Shown here piece after piece: positions 1 to 6,497 of a stretch of 6,582 nt of DNA. The stretch spans positions 1-6,582 of the forward strand of contig CAXMRU010000195.1 in assembly GCA_964195715.1 (NCBI GenBank), in the 5' to 3' direction. Each line of letters opens with the position of its first letter. The first letter of the stretch is position 1. The DNA is from Benthicola sp964195715 (GTDB lineage: Bacteria > Gemmatimonadota > Gemmatimonadetes > Palauibacterales > Palauibacteraceae). A program made the translations under genes and the position numbers. The notes below the pieces were generated by a model. It did no database searches. It was given only the letters and a program-made list of their open reading frames with translations, and was not told the origin of the DNA.

Positions 1-117
1 CATGTTCCGTCCTGTACTCCGGTTCGTCGTTCGGGCGGAGGCATCCACCCGGCTCAAGATTGGAACGAAGGCGCGAATCTCGTGGTCGTCAGGCGACTGC
101 GCAAACCCCTCGCGGCA
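1..117. other. Non-coding stretch after the GH109 gene; possible next start at the edge
   Basis: This stretch lies downstream of the GH109 stop codon. I see no rho-independent terminator: the only inverted repeat near the stop is a 4-bp stem (GTCG/CGAC at about 87-99) with no T tract. On the minus strand an ATG occupies positions 3 to 1, preceded by an AGGA with a 6-nt spacer. It could be the start of another gene in the same direction, but only its first codon is in the window. The plus-strand reading frame that opens here runs into the antisense of the GH109 gene and is a shadow. Confidence 0.3.
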
Positions 118-1464
118 TCAGTACTCGTCGGCGAGCGCGAAGATCGGCTTCCGCTTCGCCCACAGACCACCGGTGAAGTCCGGGAAGGCCACGGGATGGC
201 TCCCCATGGCGATGGACTGCTCCGAAAGCGGACCGATCACGCTCCATGCCGCCGCATCGTATACGTCCAGCGGAGTGGGCTCGCCCCGCTTCACGGCTTC
301 GACGAACGCGTTCATCACGAAGAAGTCCATGCCTCCGTGCCCTCCACCCTCAGCGTCTTCCGCGTACCGCTTCCACAGCGGGTGGTCGTAGGTCTCCTGG
401 TACGACTCGAACGACTCCCAGCGGTGCGCCTCGGGGCTCACCCCTTCGATGTAGATGGACCGGTTGTCGTTCATCCACAGACCGCGAGTGCCCTGCACCC
501 TGAAGGCCAGCGAATAGGGGCGCGGCAGGTTGGTGTCATGGCTGACCATGACGGTTTCGCCATTGCGGGTGTGGATCACCGTGGTGACGATGTCGCCCAG
601 CTTGAACCTCACGTCGGCGTTCGGATGGTCTTCGCCGCCCTGTGCCACGATGTACTCGTGCAGGCCGCGCGTCTTGGTGGCGTGCGACGTGAGGGACACG
701 AACAGGTTGCCCCGGTTGATGTCCAGCCAGTTAGCGACCGGGCCGATCCCGTGCGTCGGATACAGTTCGCCGTTCCGGTGAATCGAGTGGTACGTGCGCC
801 ACACCGCCTCGCCGTTCGCGCCCGGACCGAACTCGGCTCCCGGGTTGAATTTCACGGCCCGCAAGTCGTGCTGGTACCCGCAGTGGAGGTGCATCATCTC
901 GCCCAACAGGCCCTCGCGGACGATCTGGAGCACCGCCATCACGTCCCGACGGTAGCACACGTTTTCCATCATCATGAAGGGCATCCCGGTGCGTTCGTGA
1001 GTCTCCACCAGGTCCCAGCACTCCTGAACCGTCGTGGCGGCCGGCACCTCGACGCCGACCGCCTTGCCCCGCTCCATCGCCGCGATCGCCATGGTCGTGT
1101 GCCACAGCCACGGAGTGGCGATGATGACGGCGTCGATGTCGTCCCGCTCGAGCAGGTTCAGGTAGTCTTCCTCGCCGGCCGTGAACTGTCGGGGTCCCTT
1201 GCCTCCCGCCTCCGTGACCGCATCCGCCGCGTGCTGCGCCTTCTCGGGCACGATGTCGCACACGGCCTTGATTTCGGTGTCGTCACGCTGGAGGGCCAGG
1301 CCGAGGAGCCAGGTCCCGCGCCCGCCCATGCCTATGAAGCCGAGACGGAGCCGGTCAGAAGCCGCGTTTCGGTCTCTTCCGAGCAGGGCACCCGGCGCCA
1401 GGGAAACGCCGAGGGCCGTGCCGGCGCCCGCTTTCACGAAGTCACGTCTATCGAGAGGTGTCAT
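118..1464 (-). CDS. Tat-exported Gfo/Idh/MocA-family protein, GH109-type glycosidase
   Basis: A 448-aa protein with a Rossmann NAD-binding domain and a Gfo/Idh/MocA C-terminal domain. Seen: a twin-arginine leader (DRRDFVKAGAG, R6-R7, then a hydrophobic, Ala/Gly-rich stretch to about residue 30); the dinucleotide-binding motif GMGGRG at 45-50; VCD at 68-70 at the end of beta-2; a GVEVPAA segment at 137-143 where dehydrogenases of this fold usually have EKP; ENVCYRRD at 167-174; and YHSIHRNGELYPTHGIGP at 225-242. The last blocks, with the INRG that follows, are those I associate with GH109, whose members hydrolyse glycosides by an NAD-dependent redox and elimination mechanism and include alpha-N-acetylgalactosaminidases. 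Y171 and H238 are candidate catalytic residues by pattern. The length fits the family. The start is supported by GGAGGA with a 6-nt spacer, 44 nt after the beta-galactosidase stop, suggesting co-transcription. The exact sugar specificity is inferred; another activity on this fold remains possible. Confidence 0.9.
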   Translation of the reverse strand: MTPLDRRDFVKAGAGTALGVSLAPGALLGRDRNAASDRLRLGFIGMGGRGTWLLGLALQRDDTEIKAVCDIVPEKAQHAADAVTEAGGKGPRQFTAGEEDYLNLLERDDIDAVIIATPWLWHTTMAIAAMERGKAVGVEVPAATTVQECWDLVETHERTGMPFMMMENVCYRRDVMAVLQIVREGLLGEMMHLHCGYQHDLRAVKFNPGAEFGPGANGEAVWRTYHSIHRNGELYPTHGIGPVANWLDINRGNLFVSLTSHATKTRGLHEYIVAQGGEDHPNADVRFKLGDIVTTVIHTRNGETVMVSHDTNLPRPYSLAFRVQGTRGLWMNDNRSIYIEGVSPEAHRWESFESYQETYDHPLWKRYAEDAEGGGHGGMDFFVMNAFVEAVKRGEPTPLDVYDAAAWSVIGPLSEQSIAMGSHPVAFPDFTGGLWAKRKPIFALADEY

Positions 1465-1508
1465 CGGGATTCCTCCGGTGGAGCGTGTGGGTCGGTCGGC
1501 AGCTCACC

Positions 1509-4500
1509 TCAGTAGGCCTCCGCCGTGCCCAGGTTCCGCTTGCTCAATTCCATCGGATCGTCGCGATCAGGCCCTAGCGGAGTCAGACGGAACGAGTACG
1601 AATACTCGCGGACAGGCAGACGATAGGGCTCGTGCGGCTGCGCGCCCCAGCTGTTATCGCCGCCGACGCCCATCTGCCGGTAGTCCAGGTGGACGGCGAC
1701 CAGGTCACGCGGCCTCAGGTCGTACGTATGCCGGCCACGCTTGGTCGGCCCCTCATCCAGATCCTCCTGCAGGAACCGGAGGGCGCTCCAGTCGAGGGTG
1801 GGCATTCCTATCGCGGCGAGGCCCACCCCGGTCGAGTCGCGGAACGCCACCCACCGGGCCTCCGTACGGTTCCCGTTCTCCTGTGGACGGATGTAGGGGA
1901 AGTACAGCGCGTCGACCGACGCTTCGTACAGGCCCACCGGAGATCCGGTGTGCCTGTCGCGGTAGTTCTCATGCGGACCCCGGCCGTACCACGAAACGTC
2001 GTCCAGCTCAGGGGAGAGCGTGAAGCGCATGCCGAATCGCGGCAGGTCAGGCAGCCCGCCGTCGCCCATCACCACGCTCGCTGGGACGAACCGACTCGTG
2101 ACGACCACGTCCCCGGTACCGTAGACCTCGTATAACAGGTAGTGCAGCGCGTTCACTGCGGGCAGGCCGAGTGTCACATCGATCCGCACTTCGCCGGGGC
2201 CGACTCGCCTGGTCGCGAGTCGCTCGAGCGTACGGATCCGTCCGGCATCCTTCCAGACACCCTGCACACGAGGCATCCGGTAGCCAAAATCGTTGTCGGT
2301 CGGTGCGCGCCAGAAATCAGGCTCCAGCCCGCTCTTCAGAAGCTCACGGCCATCCAGCGCAAAAGACGTGAGAAGGCCGGTCGCCAGATCGATCTTGACG
2401 GAGAAGTCCTCGCCGGTGACCGTGATCGCCTCGCCGGATTCGTGGAGCTCCAATGGCAACATCTCCGCGACGCGCGCCGGCACGGGTGGACGGTACGCGG
2501 GCAACCGGAACTGTTCCCATGCCGCCAGCCAACCCGCCGGCAAGAAAGCTCTCTCCTCGCGCGTGCGGAACTCGATGCGGAGGAAGTACTCCACGCCCGG
2601 CGCCGCGTCGATCGGCGGCAGGGGCAGACTCAGCTCGATCGAGTCGTGAGGGGCGAGCGTCAGGGCTCCCAGGTCACCGCGGGCCAGCACGCCTCGGGTA
2701 TCGGCGCTCAGCTCCCACGAGCCCGCGAGCTCGCTGAGGTCCGTGAAGTCGTGCCGGTTCACGATCCGGATGCGGCCATGCTCGAGGTCCACCGGTCGCA
2801 CCCGGACGTTCTGATAAACTTTCCGCACTTCCTCGAAATGGGGATTCGGCGTTCGGTCAGGCGCCACGAGCCCGTTGATCAGGAAGTTCCCGTCGCTCGG
2901 AACGCCCGGCGGACCGTAGTCGCCCCCGTACGCCCAGTAGGGCTCGCCCTGCCAGGTCTCGGCGTACAGCCCCTGGTCCGCCCAGTCCCAGATGAAGCCG
3001 CCCTGCAACTGGTCGTGCGCCTCGATCACATCCCAGTAGTCCTGCAGGTTTCCGACGCTGTTTCCCATCGCGTGCGCGTACTCGCACATGATGAGCGGCC
3101 TGTCACGAGGCTCGGATGCGTAGTCCAGCAGATGCGGAATGCGGGCGTACATCGGAGCGTAGATGTCCACGTGCGGCCGCTGGATGGCCCGCTCGTACTG
3201 CACGGGACGCGAAGGGTCGGCCTGGTGGATCCAGGCGGATGTCGCTTCGAAGTTCACGCCGTCCCCGCCCTCGTTGCCGAGCGACCAGATGATCACCGAC
3301 GGATGGTTCTTATCCCGCTGAACCATGCGGATCGTCCGGTCCAGGTGCGCCGCCTTCCACGCCGGATCGTTCCCCAGCGTGACCTCCGGGTCGTAACCCA
3401 TCCCGTGCGACTCGATGTTGGCTTCATCCACGATGTACAGGCCGTACTCGTCCGCGAAGTCATACCACTGCGGGTCGCTCGGATAGTGGGAGGTCCGGAC
3501 CGCGTTCACGTTGTAGCGCTTCATGAGCTCGATGTCGCGGAGCATCAGCTCGTCCGACATCACGCGCCCCGTGTATGGGTCGTGCTCGTGCCGGTTCACT
3601 CCGCGCAGGGTCACCGGTACCCCGTTCACCTGGAGCATTCCGTCCCGGATTTCCACGGTACGGAATCCCACCCGGGCCGGGATGACTTGCAGAGTGCGGC
3701 CTTCATCGTCCGCGAGCGTGAGGACGAGCGTGTACAGGTCGGGCGTCTCAGCGGTCCACTTCCGGGGCGAGGGCACGGCGCCCTGCAGGGTCACCCAGTC
3801 CGTCCCGGCCGCCTCGAGGGCAAACGTGGTCGTGAGAGGAAGGTCGAACGTGGGGTCGCCGTTCCTGTCGAACAGCTCGGCGGTCAGCCGATACGCAGAC
3901 ACCGGGCGGGCGAGAACGCTTCGCATCTCCACGTCGATCGTCAGGAGGCCGTCCAGGTACTCGGCGTCGAGCTCGGGCCGGGCCCAGAAATCGCGTATGT
4001 GAACGCTCGGGGTAGCCACCAAGAAGACGTCGCGCTCGATGCCGCTGATCTTCCAGTAGTCCTGCCCTTCCAGGTACGCACCATCGGAAAAACGGTAGAC
4101 CTGCACGGCCAGTGTGTTGGCGCCCGGCTTCAGGAAGCGCGTGATGTTGAACTCGGCCGGCGTCTTGCTACCCTGGCTGTACCCGATCGCCTGACCGTTC
4201 ACCCACACATACATCGCCGACTTCACGCTGCCGAAGTGGACGAACACCTGCATGCCGGCCCAGTCGTCCGGGACTGTGAAAGAGCGGCGATACGAGCCCA
4301 CCGGATTCCAGTGATCAGGCACGCGTGGCGGGTCGGGCGGGAAGGGGTACGGGATGTTGGTATAGATCGGAATGCCGTACCCGAGGAGCTCCCAGTTGGA
4401 AGGCACGGGGATCTCGTCCCACGAACCATCATCGAAGTCGGTGCGGAAGAATTCGGTCGGTCGGTCGGCGGGATCGCTGACCCAGCGGAACTTCCACGGG

Positions 4501-4727
4501 CCGTTGAGCGACTGCACGAACGGCGATCGACCGGGATCGCGGGACAGGGCGCTTTCTTCATCCGCGAACGGAACGAAGGTGGCTCGCGCCGGCTCCTTGT
4601 TCCGCTCGAAGACGGCGGGGTTCTCGAGGTCGCGGTGACCGATGTTATCCTGCGCTGTCGCCGCCCGTGGTGAACCGACGGCGAGAGCGAGGCCTGCCAG
4701 GACCGCGCTCGTGTATGCCTGCCGCAT
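1509..4727 (-). CDS. lacZ: Secreted LacZ-type GH2 beta-galactosidase
   Basis: A 1072-aa retaining glycoside hydrolase with the full five-domain LacZ layout, releasing terminal beta-galactose. A Sec-type signal peptide covers about residues 1-25 (Ala-rich core, likely cut after ATA). Approximate domains: jelly-roll sugar-binding 70-240, Ig-like 242-356, TIM barrel 358-640, second Ig-like (DUF4981) 650-745, and beta-sandwich small chain 765-1049. By alignment from memory with E. coli LacZ, the acid/base is E486 in WSLGNEGG and the nucleophile E549 in CEYAHAMGN. The Mg ligands E439 and H441 are kept in ANIESHGM, as are H552, W582, the Na-site D223, F615 and N618, and the GVGGDNSWG motif near 1020. 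All key residues are therefore present and the enzyme should be active. Unlike E. coli LacZ it is exported, so it works outside the cytoplasm. The ATG is preceded by GGAG with a 7-nt spacer. The symbol denotes the family; natural substrates may be glycan side chains rather than lactose. Confidence 0.95.
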   Translation of the reverse strand: MRQAYTSAVLAGLALAVGSPRAATAQDNIGHRDLENPAVFERNKEPARATFVPFADEESALSRDPGRSPFVQSLNGPWKFRWVSDPADRPTEFFRTDFDDGSWDEIPVPSNWELLGYGIPIYTNIPYPFPPDPPRVPDHWNPVGSYRRSFTVPDDWAGMQVFVHFGSVKSAMYVWVNGQAIGYSQGSKTPAEFNITRFLKPGANTLAVQVYRFSDGAYLEGQDYWKISGIERDVFLVATPSVHIRDFWARPELDAEYLDGLLTIDVEMRSVLARPVSAYRLTAELFDRNGDPTFDLPLTTTFALEAAGTDWVTLQGAVPSPRKWTAETPDLYTLVLTLADDEGRTLQVIPARVGFRTVEIRDGMLQVNGVPVTLRGVNRHEHDPYTGRVMSDELMLRDIELMKRYNVNAVRTSHYPSDPQWYDFADEYGLYIVDEANIESHGMGYDPEVTLGNDPAWKAAHLDRTIRMVQRDKNHPSVIIWSLGNEGGDGVNFEATSAWIHQADPSRPVQYERAIQRPHVDIYAPMYARIPHLLDYASEPRDRPLIMCEYAHAMGNSVGNLQDYWDVIEAHDQLQGGFIWDWADQGLYAETWQGEPYWAYGGDYGPPGVPSDGNFLINGLVAPDRTPNPHFEEVRKVYQNVRVRPVDLEHGRIRIVNRHDFTDLSELAGSWELSADTRGVLARGDLGALTLAPHDSIELSLPLPPIDAAPGVEYFLRIEFRTREERAFLPAGWLAAWEQFRLPAYRPPVPARVAEMLPLELHESGEAITVTGEDFSVKIDLATGLLTSFALDGRELLKSGLEPDFWRAPTDNDFGYRMPRVQGVWKDAGRIRTLERLATRRVGPGEVRIDVTLGLPAVNALHYLLYEVYGTGDVVVTSRFVPASVVMGDGGLPDLPRFGMRFTLSPELDDVSWYGRGPHENYRDRHTGSPVGLYEASVDALYFPYIRPQENGNRTEARWVAFRDSTGVGLAAIGMPTLDWSALRFLQEDLDEGPTKRGRHTYDLRPRDLVAVHLDYRQMGVGGDNSWGAQPHEPYRLPVREYSYSFRLTPLGPDRDDPMELSKRNLGTAEAY

Positions 4728-4809
4728 GACCGGACTCCGAATCCAGGGTCGGGGATACCGGGAGGTTACTACGAAACCTGACCTGGCGGAACAGGCTACG
4801 AAGCGCGAA
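4728..4809. other. 82-nt gap before the beta-galactosidase gene, no clear promoter or terminator
   Basis: This is the longest gap inside the minus-strand gene run. It holds the beta-galactosidase Shine-Dalgarno (GGAG, minus strand of 4735-4738) and a small inverted repeat on the minus strand (AGGTT, 7-nt loop, AACCT) with no T tract behind it. I find no convincing -35/-10 pair. The stem is too weak for an intrinsic terminator. An internal promoter with non-canonical boxes cannot be excluded. Confidence 0.35.
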
Positions 4810-5874
4810 TCAGGGGCCTTCCGGATACGAAAATTCGGTCGTCAGGATCTCCTGGGTGAAGAAGCTGAACGGCTCGCCGAGCCCGACTCCGCTTCCGGAC
4901 CGCGTCTGCCGCTCCTCGAGCCACATCGGAAGCAGTGACACGGGGTCGGACATCAGCTCCACCCGGCCTTCGATGTGCAGCTCCTGGAAGGTCAGGGCGT
5001 CCGCCTCACCCTGGAGGAATTCGCTCGAGACTTCCCGTCCGGCGGCCGCCAGGATCTGGGCTCCCAGCGAGTCGGCGAGCATCTGGGCTGCCTGCCCGAT
5101 CGCAGCATCCGCGGGGCGAGTCACCATGACGAAGATGGCGCACGTGATCCCGCCGCCGGGTGCCTGGCATTTTCTCTTCTCGGTCACACCGGCGTGAATC
5201 GTGTACTTGATCGGCGGGCCCGGGACCAGTGGATTCGGGGCTACGATGTCCGCCGCGAACACCCGGCCGACCTCCCAATCGGTATAGGCCCACTTGTCCA
5301 CCAGGGACGACCAGCGATCGGACGCCAACGCCTCGATCACCTCTTCGTTGACAGCGACGGCCAGCATTTCGTCAAGCAGACCCGCGATCTCGGGGTCGCC
5401 ACCCGCCAGCGCTGCCGAGATGGGTCGAATCGAGTTGTCGACGCGGAACCGGAACGCTTCGAGGTTATCGACGCGAACGAACTCTCCCCGCCTGGTCACG
5501 ACCAGGTTCGGGAGTCGCATCCAGTACTTCAGGTTGTTGGCGACGACCTCGTTGACCCTGGCGATCGGCGGCAGATCCGGGGGGAAATCGCCCGCTCGCT
5601 CGACCCGGATATCCTCGTGCGAGATCAGGAGACCGTCTAGATGCTCGCTTACGACGATCGTGTAGCTGGCCGTGGACACCAGACCCGAGTCGGAGACGGC
5701 ACCCTCCCGCAGGACGCCCACCCGGCTCTCGGTCGCGTGGATGCGCATTCCGGGCTGCCACCCGAAACCGGGCTTGAACGTCTCGCCCTGCTGGCCGGTC
5801 AGGGCCGTAGCAGAAACGATCGACACAAGATGAAAAACGAGCCAGACCGCTGCCGCGCTCGACGCACGAGCCAT
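4810..5874 (-). CDS. Secreted protein of unknown family, 354 aa
   Basis: I do not recognise the family. Seen: an N-terminal signal peptide (short basic start, hydrophobic core WLVFHLVSIV at 11-20, likely cut around residues 23-25 after SATA), no lipobox cysteine and no other membrane segment, so a soluble periplasmic or secreted protein is likely. The mature part looks mixed alpha/beta. Residues 40-150 alternate hydrophobic and charged positions like beta strands; 155-185 and 255-285 look helical and Ala-rich; 295-350 return to strand-like character and include LLPMWLEERQT at 314-324. That last part recalls the closing strands of periplasmic beta-sheet proteins whose length and pattern resemble DUF6263-type proteins, a weak impression only. 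Two cysteines, C236 and C245, flank a Gly-rich loop (CQAPGGGITC) and may form a disulfide after export. The start is supported by AAAGGA with a 7-nt spacer, 49 nt after the groES stop. Being a real gene is well supported; its function is unknown. Confidence 0.85.
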   Translation of the reverse strand: MARASSAAAVWLVFHLVSIVSATALTGQQGETFKPGFGWQPGMRIHATESRVGVLREGAVSDSGLVSTASYTIVVSEHLDGLLISHEDIRVERAGDFPPDLPPIARVNEVVANNLKYWMRLPNLVVTRRGEFVRVDNLEAFRFRVDNSIRPISAALAGGDPEIAGLLDEMLAVAVNEEVIEALASDRWSSLVDKWAYTDWEVGRVFAADIVAPNPLVPGPPIKYTIHAGVTEKRKCQAPGGGITCAIFVMVTRPADAAIGQAAQMLADSLGAQILAAAGREVSSEFLQGEADALTFQELHIEGRVELMSDPVSLLPMWLEERQTRSGSGVGLGEPFSFFTQEILTTEFSYPEGP

Positions 5875-5923
5875 GAGACGTTCCTTTCGCGGATGCGCCA
5901 GCCGACCGCCCCGGAGGGAAGAT

Positions 5924-6292
5924 TCAGGGAAGCTCCTCCCGGACGAGCGTCAGAATCGCCGCCTGGGGCAGAACGAGGTACGTCTTGCCCTCGAACGTGA
6001 TTTCCACGGCCGCCTTGCGAAAGAACAGGGCATAGTCCCCGACCTGTGCCTGGACCGGCATGTAGCGGGCCTCGCCCTGTGCGATCTTCCAGGGCTCCTC
6101 GTCGTCCAGCTCCGTGGGAGCGGACACGGGGGTGCCCGGACCCGTCGCGATCACCGTGCCTCCCTGCACTTCTCTCTTGTCGACCGCAGTCGGCGGCAGG
6201 TAAAGACCGACCCTCGTGCGCGCCTCTCCTTCTTCCGGAGACACGAGTATCCGGTCCCCGACTACGATCAGGCGCTTCTTCCATCCGTCCAT
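5924..6292 (-). CDS. groES: Divergent GroES/Cpn10-like co-chaperonin with enlarged roof segment
   Basis: A 122-aa protein with a Cpn10 fold; GroES caps the GroEL folding chamber in the cytoplasm. Seen: the opening strand VVGDRILVSPEEGE at 10-23, a mobile-loop region with GLYLPPTA at 29-36 (LYL takes the place of the IVL tripeptide that docks on GroEL), GGTVIATGPG at 44-53, VGDYALF at 84-90, and the closing strands TYLVLPQAAILTLV at 104-117. No signal peptide is present. It is longer than the usual 95-100 residues. Most of the excess is between GPG (51-53) and VGD (84-86): 30 residues instead of about 14 in E. coli GroES, with an acidic ELDDEEPW stretch. That segment matches the GroES roof hairpin. 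The start is backed by GGAGG with a 5-nt spacer. No groEL is nearby, so it may be a second, specialised copy. Fold assignment is firm; partnership with GroEL is inferred. Confidence 0.85.
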   Translation of the reverse strand: MDGWKKRLIVVGDRILVSPEEGEARTRVGLYLPPTAVDKREVQGGTVIATGPGTPVSAPTELDDEEPWKIAQGEARYMPVQAQVGDYALFFRKAAVEITFEGKTYLVLPQAAILTLVREELP

Positions 6293-6324
6293 GACGGCCT
6301 CCGTGGGGGTCTGACGGTTGCGAC

Positions 6325-6330
6325 ATTGTA
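6325..6330 (-). promoter_or_regulatory. Possible -10 element facing groES
   Basis: On the minus strand the hexamer TACAAT matches the sigma70 -10 consensus at five of six positions and lies in a locally AT-rich patch (about 6325-6338) inside otherwise GC-rich DNA. It is 32 nt upstream of the groES ATG, leaving a short leader that includes the GGAGG ribosome site. No -35 hexamer resembling TTGACA lies 16-18 nt further upstream, so the promoter is weak, activator-dependent or served by another sigma factor. Confidence 0.35.
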
Positions 6331-6382
6331 TAAGATACCCGTTCGAGAGGCCGGGAGCGACGAAACCTGGGGTGCGCGAGTC

Positions 6383-6411
6383 TTGACGCGCCCCGGCGCC
6401 CGGCCTATCAC
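6383..6411 (+). promoter_or_regulatory. Sigma70-like promoter facing the purL-like gene
   Basis: A -35 box TTGACG (6383-6388, five of six consensus matches) is followed by a 17-nt spacer and a -10 box TATCAC (6406-6411, four of six). The spacing is ideal. Transcription would start near 6418 and give a leader of about 80 nt before the ATG at 6498. Position, orientation and spacing all fit the plus-strand gene; strength is unknown. Confidence 0.5.
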
Positions 6412-6497
6412 CCCTTCAGGACGTGGCCAGCGGCGCTCGCGGGCCTGACTCTCGACTCCAGGCATCCTGACAGGTTGCTGCAAAACCCTGAGCGGTT

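Larger units (their letters stand above)
6293..6497. other. Divergent intergenic region between groES and the plus-strand gene
   Basis: These 205 nt sit between two genes transcribed away from each other and so should hold both promoters. A good plus-strand promoter and a weak minus-strand -10 are listed separately. No CIRCE operator (TTAGCACTC-N9-GAGTGCTAA), the usual HrcA site before groES genes, is visible. Just before the plus-strand ATG, at 6471-6490, is an imperfect hairpin: CAGGTT, a 7-nt loop, then AACCCTG with one bulged base. The minus-strand reading frame across this region (71 codons) has no recognisable protein features and I treat it as non-coding. Confidence 0.5.

Noticed and set aside
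82..1515. A 477-codon open frame on the plus strand, opposite the GH109-type gene
   Set aside because: It has low-complexity Arg/His/Val-rich composition without motifs, and the minus-strand frame shows a Tat leader, a Rossmann motif and family blocks.
4454..4468. Short tandem CGGT repeat inside the beta-galactosidase gene
   Set aside because: It is about three and a half units, encodes part of the normal DPADRPTEFF segment and keeps the frame; it is too short to be a meaningful phase-variation tract.
2142..4673. An 843-codon open frame on the plus strand, opposite the beta-galactosidase gene
   Set aside because: It is a GC-driven shadow: its translation is rich in Arg, His, Val and Gln and has no recognisable domain, while the opposite strand carries all LacZ catalytic motifs in order.
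4755..4785. An inverted repeat (AGGTT/AACCT) as a terminator between the unknown gene and the beta-galactosidase gene
   Set aside because: The stem is only 5 bp and no T tract follows in either direction.
5799..6326. A 175-codon minus-strand frame overlapping groES and the start of the unknown secreted protein
   Set aside because: Its Gly/Arg/Asp-rich translation is typical of a frame-shifted shadow; the GroES frame in the same place has a clear fold match and a good ribosome site.
6268..6483. A 71-codon minus-strand frame upstream of groES
   Set aside because: It shows no conserved features, no convincing ribosome site, and overlaps the promoter region and the groES start.
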